Of a stretch of DNA of 64,000 bases, positions 1 to 10,517 are shown piece after piece. The position numbers were made by a program, and so were the translations under genes. The stretch is from Adiantum capillus-veneris. Its lineage: Eukaryota; Streptophyta; Polypodiopsida; Polypodiales; Pteridaceae. Positions within the stretch are counted from its first letter, which is position 1. The number at the start of each line of letters is the position of its first letter. The stretch is from positions 31,598,446-31,662,445 of the forward strand of contig CM043969.1 in the NCBI GenBank assembly GCA_014529385.2, read 5' to 3'. The notes beneath the pieces were generated by a model that saw only the letters and a list, made by a program, of their open reading frames with translations, was not told where the DNA came from and searched no databases.

Positions 1-702
1 TTAGCTTAGTAGAGGGCCGGTTGAAAATCTTTGCCACAAAAAATGCTAACATGCCAAACAGGCTTCGATTAATTCTGTTCTGGAATTGAATCTTTTATAA
101 CAAAACTGCAAAAAAGGAAGAGGAAAGAAGATGACAAACAAAACTCACTCCTTCAACACAGATAAATGACAGCTGATACTGCAAATAACCTCAGCTTTGC
201 ACTGACTTTTTGCTCCATTTTCACTTACTTCCAGTTTGAAGAATTTCCTTGGTGTGGTTCAAAGTACAGATCACTCACCCAGCTCTCTTTCTTTAGGAAT
301 GAAGGTATCTGTCAAGTGATTTATAACTAATAGGAAGAACAATGGAAATGGGTCATATGACCACAATCATATGGGTAAAAATGAAGGGCACAGCGATGAC
401 TTAGAGATCAAAGAGACAGGCTTCAACCAGCACGCTTTGGGGGCAGGAAAAATTGCTAAGATCAAGGGGGTGAATTGGCAATCCAGCAATGATTGGTGAG
501 TCTTGTTCTGAATGTCCAGTTATGCCAAAGTAAGAGGACTTTCCTTCTTCTAATGCCAAGACTAGTGTATTGGTCACCCAATGCTGAGATGCCTGCTTAA
601 AAGAAGGAGACATAGTAAACGACACACAGTAAACCAAACATCAACAAAACCCATGAAACAAACTACTACACTATGACACTAAATCATACTCTTCTTTGCC
701 TG
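1..702 (-). other. 3' flank / probable 3' UTR of the limit dextrinase gene
   Basis: This 702-base stretch lies downstream of the stop codon of the minus-strand host gene. I see no convincing coding region, only short unrelated open frames, and no recognisable transposon. It is moderately AT-rich and is best read as 3' UTR plus flanking DNA. I could not fix a polyadenylation site. Confidence 0.4.
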
Positions 703-810
703 TCACTTGCGAGGCTCTACAAAGACTGCAGTTGTCCTTGATGGGATACTAAATTCTCCACTCGCAATTTCAAAACTTGACTGCTTGGTCATTTCATCTG
801 AAGACGACTC
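703..810 (-). CDS. limit dextrinase (pullulanase-type starch debranching enzyme), last coding exon
   Basis: This 36-codon block, including a TGA stop at 703-705, encodes the extreme C-terminus of a plant pullulanase-type debranching enzyme. It contains SSSDEMTKQSSFE followed by FSIPSRTTAVFVEPRK, which matches the family's C-terminal pattern of SSDE..K, then F-[ST]-[IV]-P-x-RTT-x-VFVE-x-R. The family (GH13 limit dextrinase) hydrolyses alpha-1,6 branches of starch in plastids. The exon starts at GAG after a canonical acceptor (GAGTTTCAG) in phase 0, and joins the 922-1021 exon in frame. An alternative AG lies 23 bases upstream, but the chosen site aligns without a gap. The frame is open, so the gene may be functional. 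The family assignment is from memory of its C-terminal motifs. Confidence 0.85.
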   Translation of the reverse strand, partial: ESSSDEMTKQSSFEIASGEFSIPSRTTAVFVEPRK

Positions 811-921
811 CTGAAACTCAACATCAGCAGTAACTATTAGAAACACATCCAGGCAAGCATCTCTTGCTTAATACGAGAAAAACAGTAGCATCAGCAAAAC
901 GCATAACTCTCAATGAAGTAC

Positions 922-1021
922 CTGCAAGGGATGCAAAATAAGTGTCTTCGACTTGCAGAAAGGTACATCAAACGAGACACTTTTGGGACAGGCATTGAAG
1001 ATAACAACTACAGTTTGATAT
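922..1021 (-). CDS. limit dextrinase, penultimate coding exon
   Basis: This 100-bp exon contributes one base to a split Gln codon and then 33 codons. It contains YQTVVVIFNACPKSVSFDVP and ends in LILHPLQ. That matches the limit dextrinase C-terminal beta-sandwich, whose hallmark is Y-x-x-IVVIFNA ... SF ... L-x-LHP-[VL]-Q. The acceptor is TTTTCTGTAG at the right edge, and the donor is CAG/GTACTT at the left. The 111-bp intron to the last exon (811-921) is ordinary. The intron to the upstream exon is about 27.4 kb. The exon is too short to stand out as an open frame and was found by translating between splice signals. There is no internal stop. Confidence 0.87.
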
Positions 1022-2165
1022 CTACAGAAAATGGCAAAAGAATTACTCTCAAAGTGTTACAGAAGCTCAGTGCAGCATGATTTTGCAAGACAGAGTGTAT
1101 TAAGAAGCCCGTCACTTCCAAATAGTGTGCACTCAAAATATCCAATACGGCATGACACAAAATATGTGCTCTACTCCAGATAAATTAAACCAGATGCATT
1201 TGCAAGCAGAAATCCAGCTCATTATTTGTACAGAGGTCCATCCCTCTCATCTCTTATGAAATAGATGACAACCCTGGTTGACTTGTCAAAGTAAAATGCT
1301 CTTTGCATCTTCAAGAAACTTCCCGGTTTTAATGCATACCCTGCATCTGATGCAAGCCCAGGGTGTTCTGCTCTCAGCTTATTCCCCAACACATGGGAAG
1401 TCATTCATGATAGTTTTTGGTTAGGACTGTATGTGTGGGGCTGATTGAGTTGACAACTAGATCTTCAGTTAAAAATAAATAAAAAATTGAGTGCTCTTAG
1501 AAACGGGACACTGCATACTAGTGACAGACTATTCGACAATCTTTCCATCTATGGATTGTTTTACAACCTCTTCAATCACTTGAAGTTTGAGAATAATGCA
1601 CTTCACACACTCTACACAGCTTCTACAGCAATTTTAGTTGGTGTACGCTCGTTTATCTTGCGAAGAAAAAGTTGGATTTTAGACATGGGAGTCACTTCTC
1701 AAGGGTGCTACTTGAAAGAGGTCCTCTACAACTTTCTGATTCAGAAGCACGAGGATGGAGCTCATTATCCAGTACAATGTTGCGGAGTCACAGAATGAGG
1801 CCATGCGATTTTAACGCGTCCACAAAGACAACCCAATTCATTCTCCTAACAGGGAGAGCAGAGGCTACACAGGTGCATCTACACAGGTTCTCGTATGAAA
1901 TCCACCAAGCCATCTTAAAAATTAGACATACGCTTGATCAAGTTTACTTTATCCAGTTGGATGGTGACATTTTTGTACACAATTTAGCACATTTTGGCAG
2001 ATGTTAAGAAAATTTTCTTGCTTCCATTATATATAAAAGTTCATCCTATATTTGATTACCAGAAACTTGCTATTCGAGTCTGTTCCTTCAGCACCATATT
2101 GCCAACACTTAAACTACAGGTAATCTATCCTTACGCTTCATGTGAAAATACTGTTTGGTGGGTTG
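1022..2165. other. intron sequence without recognised feature
   Basis: No transposon homology to anything else in the window and no convincing exon were seen. Short open frames here lack splice context or family motifs. One reads through FIRDERDG on the minus strand near 1220-1400; I first took it for the missing exon, but the real one is at 28451-28560. Confidence 0.5.
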
Positions 2166-2440
2166 CTGATGGGGGGTTGGGGGGGGGGGGGGGGGGGGGG
2201 GGATGGGGGGGGATGGTAGGCAAAGGAATGAAATGTTATATAAAACGTCTTCAAAAGGCCAAAAGGAGCTTTGAGACCAAACTGATACAATGCTGGTGGA
2301 TCTAATACAATGTCTGGGTACAAAGTAAAATGAAGTAAAAGTAAAACTAAAATGAACATCAGTGTCCATCGGGCACTATCCGAGGATGTACTGCATTGGT
2401 CGCTAAAGAGCATCGTCAATGTCCGCCTCGGTAAATAATC
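2166..2440 (-). mobile_element. alpha LINE, 3'-terminal fragment next to a poly-G tract
   Basis: The sequence right of 2226 is the alpha 3' UTR on the minus strand: ATGAAATGTTATAT, then AACGTCTTCAAAAGGCC, then ACCAAACTGATACAA. It matches the other alpha copies at 28716, 29382, 35077 and 38558. The element is 5'-truncated near 2440. Instead of a GA tract, its 3' side abuts a purine run with 24 G at 2179-2202 and 8 G at 2205-2212, then GGATGGTAGGCAAAGGA. It is the exception among the alpha copies. Confidence 0.75.
2179..2212 (+). repeat. poly-G tract
   Basis: 24 consecutive G, then AT, then 8 G, preceded by a further G6 at 2171-2176. It may form a G-quadruplex, and its length may be unreliable in the assembly. 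Confidence 0.9.
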
Positions 2441-3340
2441 GTACTAGACGTTGCTGGGCACATTTTCGACACTCCATTTTTTGTAAATTTGTACATACGG
2501 ACATGAGGCCCTATGTCAAAAGTCTGTGGCCTTTCTTTTTGTCGGCTTTTTAGCTTGCTTTAGCAAGCACATGTACATGCAGGGCAAGTCGCTAGTGTAG
2601 CACCAGCTGTCGGGTTATTGTAAGTGCCCGTGAGTGAGTTTTTTGAAGAGAGACTTGTATATAGAAAAAATTAAAAACGTTTAGCAAAAGATCAAAAAAT
2701 TGCAGGTTTTGTGCAGTTTTTTGCCCTCGCCTTGCCTTCTCTACATGTAGTCGTACCAGAACAGCTCTCTGTTCGCGTCAATTTTGTACTTAGCGGCGTG
2801 TAGAATCAATTTTGATCATCTTCAACTTTCTCACAAGTCATTTTTTAAGCTTTTTTACAAGCTTTAAGGTGCCCCAATTGGAGTTATGCTCTTCAGGTTA
2901 CGGCTAGTTCTTTGTAGGGTTATGGCTCTGGAAGCCTAGTGGCAAATTGTGTGCAGACAGATTGGGAGGGCATATATCTATGAATTGTGGAATTGATGTT
3001 GAATTTACGGGTTTGTGATGTTCAATTGTGAAAGGGGAGGCCCTTGTCTTCATATGCATTGGTAGACGTGTGCTGTAAATCCATGCTTTGACACGGTTTT
3101 GCTCCTATGTGCTATGGTCCTTTGGGTGAGCGTGTGCTTGTAAATTCCCAAGGGAGTATATGCCTTTTGGTTGGGGTTTACTAAGAGTTGTTCTGGTATA
3201 CTTTTTGATGCTGAGGTTGAAGTTTGAACGCTCTTGAGCTATAAAGCTGTATCCCAGTTTTTCTTTTGCCCAACAATGTTTTAGTGCCTGCCATCGAGAA
3301 TTCACTTCAAGTTACTTTCAGTTTACAGGTTTTCGAAGAC
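2441..3340. other. unresolved intron or LTR-element leader sequence
   Basis: About 900 bases without a supported gene. It runs up to a gag relic on the plus strand and might be that element's leader, but I found no LTR termini. Confidence 0.3.
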
Positions 3341-3690
3341 ATGGCATTTAGTTTTCCGGAGTTAAGTGGGAAAGAAAATGAAAGTGCCAAGGGTTCATTG
3401 AGCAAATGGAGTTTGCTTGTCTTCTTGCTGACAAGCAAGACCCAACGTTGGTGCTGCCAATCTTCTACTTCTGTTTGAAGGGAGATGCTAGGGAATGGTT
3501 GGAAGGCTACAAAAAGGAGCTACAATCAACGCAACCTCCTTAAGTTATGACTTATGATATGGTAAGACATGCTCTTCTAACACACTTTCAACAGGTGGAA
3601 GACCCACAAAAGGTATGGCAATCTATTCAAGGCTTCGTACAGGGTGAAAACCCCTCCAAATTCAAAGACTACCACTCCAAATTCAAAGAC
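3341..3690 (+). pseudogene. Ty3/gypsy gag relic
   Basis: An ATG at 3341 opens MAFSFPELSGKENES. After frame changes the sequence reads ADKQDPTLVLPIFYFCLKGD, AREWLEGYKKELQ, then TYDMVRHALLTHFQQVEDPQ. This is the usual retrotransposon gag layout: a short N-terminal fold, then the LKGDAREW-type tryptophan motif, then an F-x-x-x-F helix. At least one frameshift and a stop (near 3541) break it. No zinc knuckle follows. It stops where a gamma LINE on the opposite strand begins near 3690, so the element was cut by that insertion or by recombination. Confidence 0.6.
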
Positions 3691-4285
3691 TTCCCAATTA
3701 ACAATACATTGAACCACCATCCATCTTCCATTTGGGTCATTGTAAGCAACAGTTGGCTGTAACTCATGCCAAACAAGCATAAGCACTCCTGAGTAATTGG
3801 CATTGCTTGCATAAGCTATCCAATATCCCACGAAAAAAGATGTCAGATCGGAAAAATGATGCTGATTATGCTCTTGAAGAACTACCACATCTGCCTTACA
3901 TTTATTTACATAAGTGTTAGGTTAGCCACTTGTCATGATTACATAACCCATGCACATTATGTGAAATGCATCTCAAAGAACTATGCATACTATGAGGTAT
4001 GTACAAAGGACAAATGAGTAGGAAAATTAAGTGTTGGTGTCCATCGGCACATCCACATCCGCTGTAGTAGCAACTATAAGTGTGTCACAACAAAGGGAAG
4101 GAGAGAAAGTCTGTTGAAGGGCACCCGAAAATGAAGTTGATTCCCCTGTAACCGCTTCCTTATACGAATGCACCACCTTATCCCATGTCTATGTCATAGA
4201 CTTATTATCATTATAGGGAAGCTTCGTTTGGGATGCAATCTTCACCGGGGGCACATAATTACCAGAAGGGTCCATGTAAATTGAA
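3670..4285 (-). mobile_element. gamma LINE (plant L1-type) fragment: end of ORF1 and start of endonuclease
   Basis: On the minus strand, 4270-4125 corresponds to the end of gamma ORF1 (compare 6180-6330). 3900-3670 corresponds to the N-terminal half of the apurinic endonuclease: VVLQEHNQHHFSD, then FFVGYWIAYAS, then YSGVLMLVWHEL. This matches the plus-strand gamma copy at 6520-6740. The catalytic Glu of LQEH is present. The fragment is truncated at both ends, so it is a dead relic. A related ORF1 piece lies at 16028-16190. Confidence 0.7.
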
Positions 4286-4289
4286 TTGT

Positions 4290-4770
4290 AAGGATGATGA
4301 GGTAAAATCGCGCTCATTGCTTGCTGTGCTTCACGCACCCTTCATCCCCCTCGCGATACCTTGTCCGAACCCCCCTCCCCCCCTCTTCACGTTGCATCCC
4401 TCTTCTCACCCACTGCCCTTCGCGCTACCTTCTTTCCACACCCGCTGCTACCCGCAGCCCGTCCACTCCCTGGCCAATGCACAACCTTGCTGGTCGTTCC
4501 CCCCCCCAAAAAAGAAATGCTTCTCTCTGCTTCGCCTCGAGTGATGAATATCTGACATTACTCGCCGGAGCTTTCTCAGAGAGTTGTCTTCACTCGGCCC
4601 CTTTCCACCACAACAGTAGACACAGATGGAGGGTCATGCTCCACCCCAAAGTGACTCCCAAGAAAACCCCTCGCCCGACCCGCTAGAACCACCATTCGAC
4701 TTGCTCTCTCGCCGATAGAGCAAGCCAGCCTCGCAGCAAAGACATCCTTAGTTGAGACATATTCCATACG
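4290..4770 (+). mobile_element. beta LINE 5' UTR and ORF1 start
   Basis: The stretch matches the 5' region of the beta LINE seen in reverse at 43892-43410. Shared features are a C-rich 5' UTR, then an ORF1 start near 4626 (MEGHAPPQSDSQENPSPDP), then the LALS.IEQASLAAK segment after a frame change. Beta ORF1 should run on into a DUF4283-like domain and a zinc knuckle, but homology fades after about 4770, so this is a 3'-truncated fragment. Confidence 0.65.
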
Positions 4771-5340
4771 TGGAGAATATGAGTCTCTAGGGGTAACACT
4801 GGCACCCACTGTTTCAATAATGTGTCGCAGCAAAGTCCTTAGGTGCTGGTCAAATCTGTTTTGTAGAACATTTTTAGCACGTTGTATCAAGAACAGTTTC
4901 AATGGCCAGGAATTGTCAGGTACTTAGAATGACTTTTAAGGTTACAAGTGCTGCTAAATGACATTAATGGATGGTTGATTATGCATATAGCAAGGCTATG
5001 TGTTGCGAATGAAGATGTTTCATTGTTTGTACCTAGAAGTGACTTATGTTTCACATTCTATTATGAAATTTTAGCAAGACTTGCAAATGATTGCAATAGA
5101 AAGTATTTAATTTCTTTTCAATAATAAATGATTTACAAAAAAAAAAAGTAAAAAAGTGTGTACAACAAAAGCCGAATGTTCAACAGGTGTACACCAAATC
5201 TAAATTTATATATATATAAAAAGGGACTGTTCAGTAAACGTACAACATAGTTTTTTGCAAGAATCTATAGGAGCATTGTGAATTTGTACAACAGTGTGGA
5301 AAGCGTGGTGATCGTTTTGCATGGAATCCAGTGAACAATG
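4771..5340. other. unresolved sequence with a possible gamma-type 3' end
   Basis: No gene is supported. At 5105-5150 there is a segment ending AATGATTTAC followed by A11 on the plus strand. It resembles the gamma LINE 3' ends (in reverse at 17031 and 19560). It may be a short gamma 3' fragment, but the sequence upstream of it was not matched. Confidence 0.3.
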
Positions 5341-5493
5341 TATACACGACCGGAAGAAAGCTCACCTATAGATGCTTTAACCCTGATCAAGGAATGTTTG
5401 CATGAGGACTTTGAAGATGCACGGCGCAAGCAGTCCAGGGAGTTTACTTTGGCGCACGAGGCTTTTATGAAGTATTGCTAGCCGAGTCCCGAC

Positions 5494-6357
5494 ATGGATG
5501 ATCGGGATGCTTTGCTCGAAACGTCTCCTCTTTTCTTCAATACACAGATGACTCATGTATTGCCTTGGGCTCTTACCAAGGATTACCAGAGTCTTATTCA
5601 TCATAAGTGTCCTGTTTGGGTCGAGGTGGTGGATTTTCCTTGTACTTGGCGTCATTTTCTTCCCTTGTTGGCTGCTCAGCTGGGCAAAGTCATTTGCTCT
5701 CCTAAGTTGGACGCCAACATGAATCGGTTTTGTATTTTGTGGAACAGTGAAATTCCTACATCAGTAGGCATTTCGGTTGATTCGGAGGATACAATTGTTA
5801 GAAAGCGCCTATTCAAACTCAAATGGGGTAAGTTTGCCGATTCTTGCTTCCGTTGTGGCAAATTTGGACATATGCAATCCGAATGTTCGGAACCGAATCT
5901 GCTGCCACCTCCTTTAGCTATCCCTTCCTCTGTGGCTCCACGACCTCCGAAATCTTCTGCTAAGCCTTTGATCAAAGGCCTGTCGGCTTCCACAGCCATG
6001 GCAGGACGAACAAAGGCAAAGGAAAGCGAGCACAATTGCAGTCGATCCCTGCTTCTCCGAATGCTAATGATAAAGGCAAAGAACATGTTGCAGCTTCTCC
6101 GGCTTGGCTGGTGCCAAAGAAAACTCTTAAAGCCCGCACTTTGGCATCTTCTCGTAACTGTGTTCCCATTGAAAAATGCCCCTCATAAAAAAGTCCCTTG
6201 TAATGATAACACTTCTTTGGCTGAGGCCTCGGATAAAGTTGTTTGTTCCTACAAAGAAGTGGTAACAAGGGAAGCCTCTTCATCGCATGGTGCCCCTGTT
6301 TTGAGCACCCCTAGTCCTGGTTATTGCTATGCCACCTCACGTGCCCACTGTAGATAA
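5494..6357 (+). CDS. gamma LINE ORF1 protein (DUF4283-like, CCHC zinc knuckle), degenerate
   Basis: A 287-residue open frame. Residues about 1-105 resemble the DUF4283 domain of plant L1 ORF1: SLIHHKCPVWVEVVDFP, then LPLLAAQLGKVICSP, then RFCILWNSEIPTSVGIS. A zinc knuckle follows at about residues 118-131: CFRCGKFGHMQSEC, C-x2-C-x4-H-x4-C. Family members bind LINE RNA as a nucleoprotein. Homologous sequence extends upstream of the ATG to about 5350 in other frames, so the true start is probably lost. The C-terminal third is low-complexity, basic, and of less certain frame. Confidence 0.65.
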   Translation: MDDRDALLETSPLFFNTQMTHVLPWALTKDYQSLIHHKCPVWVEVVDFPCTWRHFLPLLAAQLGKVICSPKLDANMNRFCILWNSEIPTSVGISVDSEDTIVRKRLFKLKWGKFADSCFRCGKFGHMQSECSEPNLLPPPLAIPSSVAPRPPKSSAKPLIKGLSASTAMAGRTKAKESEHNCSRSLLLRMLMIKAKNMLQLLRLGWCQRKLLKPALWHLLVTVFPLKNAPHKKVPCNDNTSLAEASDKVVCSYKEVVTREASSSHGAPVLSTPSPGYCYATSRAHCR

Positions 6358-6429
6358 GGATGTGTCAATGGGCACCAGTGCTTGACTCTCCTTTTCTTGT
6401 TTCCTCGCCCACTATATATACTGTGCAGA

Positions 6430-7130
6430 ATGCATAGTTCTTTGAATTGCATCTCATATAATGTGTGGGGAGTATACAACCACGACAAGTGGCGACTTAC
6501 ATGGCACTACGTACATACATGTAAGGCGGACATAGTTGTTGTTCAAGAGCATAACCAACACCATTTCACTAGACAAACTTCCTATTTTGCGGGTTATTGG
6601 ACAGCTTATGCAGGATTGGCTGGTTTTTCTGGAGTGCTTATGCTAGTTCTGCATGAGCTCTTCTTGCCTCTGGTCTTCAAGGACCCGGATGGGAGATGAA
6701 TGGTTGTCCTATGTATTGTTAATGGGGAAGTATTTGAATTCGGGGGATTATATACATACACAACATCTATTCATCAATCACGGTTGTGGAGTGTCGTTTC
6801 CTCGTATTCTTGGCATTCCAATGCTTTTCTCTGTGGGGATTTTAATATTGCTCCAAATATCACAGACAACACTATTGGGCACTCTCACATGCTTCATGTG
6901 GAACGCCAATCATGGGATCATGTTTTGTTGACTTGTCGTGGTTTGAATTTATGGCCTCTTCTGAATGCGGGTGATCCCGCATGCACATTTCAACATAATG
7001 CTCAATCTATGTATTGCGCTCAACTAGATCGCTAGTATCCTTTCAATATGCAATAGTATGATGACTTTGTATGTGACACGAGGATTGATTATACCGTGTG
7101 CCTCTCATATCGTGCTCCCATTTGTTTGAA
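6430..7130 (+). pseudogene. gamma LINE apurinic endonuclease domain, broken
   Basis: The first part reads LNCISYNVWGVYNHDKWRL, with the catalytic Asn of the SxN motif, then ADIVVVQEHNQHHF with the catalytic Glu. After a stop near 6699 the frame continues LCIVNGEVFEFGG, then LCGDFNIAPNITDNT (the GDFN motif), then GDPACTFQHNAQSMYCAQLD. The H-containing C-terminal motif lies in another frame (APICLKLCFGS). The fold is the exonuclease-endonuclease-phosphatase type that nicks target DNA in L1 elements. Two or more disruptions make it inactive. Confidence 0.7.
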
Positions 7131-7395
7131 ATTGTGCTTTGGATCTTTTTTGGCTGATGGCTCCCTTCCGAGGAAGCATCTTTTGCATGTCAATAATGCT
7201 TAACTTATGCATGAACTTTTACGCTCTATGTTTGGGGATATTATCCCGCCTTTGATTTCGCAGATGCATCTTGACATGGACTCAACCTGGTTTCGCTTTG
7301 TTATGCGCGTTCAATGTGTTGTTGAAGATAATGGCAGGTTTTATTTGTCACAGTTGCGAGACCAAGTTTAGCAAGCACAAGATACTTGTCAAAGG

Positions 7396-7861
7396 TTGAT
7401 GCACTTGGCCAACACTTCTTCTCTTCCTGAGACTCAGTTGACTGAGTTTCTTTCTACCCGCATTATGTTACGTCATAATAATGAGAGGAAATTGGCCAAG
7501 TGGTACACTCGCGCTCCCCAACAGGCTTTTACTAATAAAGGCACTCCCACTCTTTTGCTACAACAGGCTCTAGACTTGGAAGTTTTTTTCACCGTGTCGA
7601 AATTTTATGCCAGCTTGCTTGACTTGGGCCGTTGAAAAGCTCCCGGTTGGGGTGGTCATACTGTGGACTTTTTCTTGTTGTTTTGGGATGACCTAAAGGT
7701 GCCCTTGTTCATGATGAATACGGCATGGGAATAGTAGGCATTGCCCGCTTCTTGGAAAGAAGGCTTGCTCAAGTTGATACCGAAGCATGCGTTGTGTGGA
7801 GAGTTCTCTCAATGCAGGCCAACGACGCTCATGCCTGTGGTGTATAAATTGATGGCTATTG
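7396..7861 (+). pseudogene. gamma LINE RT N-terminal region, truncated
   Basis: After linker sequence the frame reads KAPGWGGHTVDFFLLFWDDL, then LPASWKEGLLKLIPK, then QCRPTTLMPVVYKLMA. These correspond to the plant L1 blocks K-x-PG-x-DG-x-x-x-EFF, LP-x-SW-x-x-x-x-[IL]-x-LIPK and W-RPI-x-L. The palm motifs are absent because beta LINE sequence starts at about 7862. Stops at about 7635 and 7735 add to the damage. Confidence 0.65.
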
Positions 7862-8374
7862 CGGATTCATGGCAGCCAGCCATTGTGGACAGGGGCATTT
7901 TAGTGCCAGGCAGGGCACAATGGATTACTTTGCAGGTTCAAGGCTGCCTTATGGTTTCCTGAACATCTATGCGCCCAATCATGCAAGTGGTGGGGCCGAG
8001 CTTGGGCACATATAGTGGGGTCCTTGCCTCACGCAGAGCAATGGTGTCTGGGGGGGACTTCAACATGTTGGAGGACCCCTCAGACAAGACGGGAGGCAGC
8101 CATGCTACAGTGCACGGAGCTGAGTTGGCAGCTTGGGAGCAGCTATGCATGACCATGAGGATCTCCAATGTATGGCAACATGCAGGATTTGTACGACCAT
8201 CAGATAGCCTCTCTTTCTCTCGGTCTGACAGGAGAGGTGAATCTATCGAGGATATACGGGTTCTATGCTAGTGGCCACCTATGTGACAATGGAGGAGTAG
8301 TATGCATTCTGGCAGGTACCACCTTCTTTGATCATGCACCAGCGATCCTTACAGTTTCAGATACACAGAGGAGT
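7862..8374 (+). mobile_element. beta LINE endonuclease fragment
   Basis: It is closely similar to 59281-59800 in the near-complete beta copy. It includes the VGGDFNMLEDPSD motif (here SGGDFNMLEDPSDKTGGSHA), the TWQH.GF region, and an FxDHAPAILT motif with the catalytic Asp-His pair. Frames change several times. The fragment stops at 8374, where a minus-strand LTR begins. Beta RT sequence resumes on the same strand at 10819, so the LTR element sits inside this beta copy and 1.2-1.3 kb of the LINE is missing. Confidence 0.75.
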
Positions 8375-8979
8375 TGTCACAAGACGGGCTCCACGTGCCA
8401 ATGGAAAAGAACAGACTTGAACAACTTTAAGCACTTCAAATAACAACTGAACTGAAAGAGAGAGAGATGACACACGACATGGAGTGGCGGAATTCCACCC
8501 TAGAGAGTATTGGCCCCAAACCTTGGCGCCCCTTTTGGTAATTCTTTATATTGTATCAACACGGTACAAGCCGGTACTCCAGACTCTGCACCTTCTCCAG
8601 GAAGCATGCCAGAGAAAGAGCCCTAACCTCATATTTAAAGGCCCTTGGCCTAAAAAGCAATTACAGTGAAAAGCCTTCAAACTCAAAAGCATCTGGTCCA
8701 AAAGCAAAGCCAAAAAGCTGCCATCGTAAATCACGGAAATCCATACAGCCTGCCACATCATCAGCTAGCGCAAAACGCGAAAATCCGTACAGCCTGCTAC
8801 GTCATCAGTTTGTGTGTGTCTGTGTGTAGGTCCTGCTTTATTTTAATCCTTTGTTACTTGGGGCCCCATCAAACGGGGTCCCCATAAGTTGGTAGGACTT
8901 CTTCTTCTGTTACTTGTTCTTCTTAGGGTTTGCAAGTTGAGCCATTCTTTAAACCTTGACACGTCAGCAGTTTGTTACA
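8375..8979 (-). repeat. 3' LTR of element L (605 bp)
   Basis: In the minus reading it begins TGTAACAAACTGCTGACGTG and ends CCCGTCTTGTGACA, i.e. TG...CA ends. A TATA-like CTTTAAATATG lies in the middle (complement of 8629-8640). Downstream is the motif shared by all LTRs here: GAAAT(T)ACC followed by GGGGCGCCAAGG. Confidence 0.8.
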
Positions 8980-8996
8980 TCTCCCCTTCTTGAAAG
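8980..8996 (-). other. polypurine tract of element L
   Basis: The complement reads CTTTCAAGAAGGGGAGA directly before the LTR start. Element H has CTTTCAAGAGGGGGGAA and element M has TTTCAAGAGGGGGG in the same position. Confidence 0.75.
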
Positions 8997-9889
8997 AGAG
9001 TAATCGTCCGTGATTACAGCATATCTGCAAAGCAACTCAAGTTAGCTCAAAAATTTCCGAGAGTCATTCTGAGGGACATTCCGAGGGACAATCAATTTGC
9101 TCTTTTTGTTAAGGAGTTAGCTTCTCCTTTCTGCTCTTTTGATCAAGGAGTTAGCTTCTCCTTTCTGCTCTTTTGATCAAAAAGTTAGCTTCTCCTTTCC
9201 TCTAGATTGGAACTCTTGATATTCCGGCGTAGTAAAATTAGCCATCACACCCAGACCATACTGATCTTCCACGGGTGTCTTGATGCACTAAAAAATTACA
9301 TACCCAGGCAATCTCATCCAATTAGGAATATTCAATAATTTGCACATCACAATGCAACACAAATGCTTACATATGCATGTTACAAGACACAACAAATAGC
9401 GTCGATGAGCACTCCCTCAAGACAAACGGTCTGCGGTATGAAGCTACTCAACGACTACCTCGTCACTCCCCCCGCAAATAACCTAAAAAGGTCCGGGCCA
9501 TGAGCTCAGAGGACTGTACAACCGAACGCTCCCCAGACCGCAGTCTGCGTCGCTTGGAAGTTCAAGCATACAACCAAACGCTCCCCTGGCATCGGCCTTC
9601 GTCGTTCGGAGGTTTTCAAACATACAACGAAACGTTCCCCAAGCATCTGCCTGCGTCGTTCCGAGATCCAAACAATACAATACCAAAACAGTATTTCTCA
9701 CTTCTCCACCCGGGAGTAAAATCACCAATCATTGAAACCAGTATTAAAACCAGAGTCAACAATTCAAACGGCACCAAGACAGGTTCAAAACAGATACCAT
9801 CCATTTCAAACAAGACCACTAAACAACTTCTCAAACAGAAGTCAAACTTAAAAAGCAATCTCAACATCAGTCGAGCTTGAAAAGTCGAC

Positions 9890-10260
9890 TGACTTTCCAT
9901 CTTGACACCTGCACCAAAAATTAGGGTTAGGTTCCTTCCATGAGGTCGTAGCCAAGCATAGCATGGTCCATCAGCTCTTGGAAAGAGAGTGTTTTCTTTG
10001 GCGGCGATGGTAGTCCCAAAAGATAGCAATCACGCTGGATCTCCAAGGTCATCTGCTCGTGAAGAGACGTCTACTGAGAGATGTCGAGAAACTTCAAGTT
10101 ATAATCTGCTAGGGTTTCCATGGCAAGCATTTCAGGATTCCCCACTCTGCCAGAAGTTGCACTTTGAAGGAAGATGTCAGAAACCATATAACTTCGGGCA
10201 AATTTTTTCTTGAAAGCTTGCCAAGTCCTTGGAAGTGTGTGGCTTGGTAGCTATAGACAT
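9890..10260 (-). pseudogene. gag relic of element L
   Basis: The minus-strand translation gives WQAFKKKFARSYMVSDIF, then METLADYNLKFLDIS, then a stop, then LEIQRDCYLLGLPSPPKKTL and SFQELMDHAMLG. The W-x-x-F-K-x-x-F and [YF]-x-x-KF-x-x-[IL]S blocks are typical of Ty3/gypsy gag. No zinc knuckle was found. One in-frame stop is visible. Confidence 0.55.
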
Positions 10261-10499
10261 GTGCATGGTACTATCTTTGAGAAAAACAGCAGCTCGAAAC
10301 AAACCTTGGATCCTTCTCTTGCAAGTGATCTTTATGGATTATGCCCTGTAGGACATGAGCGGTGAAGACTGGAGCACGCCTGATGCGCGATGAAGTAAGG
10401 GTGGGAGTGGCTAATAAGTCCGGGTTGGAGAGCGAAGATACCTCCAATAGCTCTATCTCCTCTTTTGTAGGACCGATATGCTTTCACAAAAGCACACGC

Positions 10500-10517
10500 C
10501 TGATGCTCTGGTAGAAC
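10500..10517 (-). other. primer binding site of element L, initiator tRNA-Met type
   Basis: Directly after the LTR end (...TGTGACA) the minus strand reads GTTCTACCAGAGCATC. The CTACCAGAGC core resembles the common plant primer site TGGTATCAGAGC. Element H has CTATTAGAGC in the same place. Confidence 0.5.

Larger units (their letters stand above)
5341..7861 (+). mobile_element. gamma LINE, plus-strand copy (ORF1, endonuclease, start of RT)
   Basis: The order is ORF1 with a DUF4283-like domain and zinc knuckle (about 5494-6357), apurinic endonuclease (about 6430-7130), linker, and the first part of reverse transcriptase (about 7630-7860). This is the standard plant L1 order. Several stops and frameshifts break ORF2, and the RT ends abruptly at about 7861, where beta LINE endonuclease sequence begins on the same strand. 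The element is therefore a chimeric relic without catalytic RT. Confidence 0.75.

Noticed and set aside
1222-1404. Minus-strand frame with FIRDERDG as the missing limit dextrinase exon
   Set aside because: The exon at 28451-28560 matches the family far better (GVIVMSIEDG) and joins the next exon in frame.
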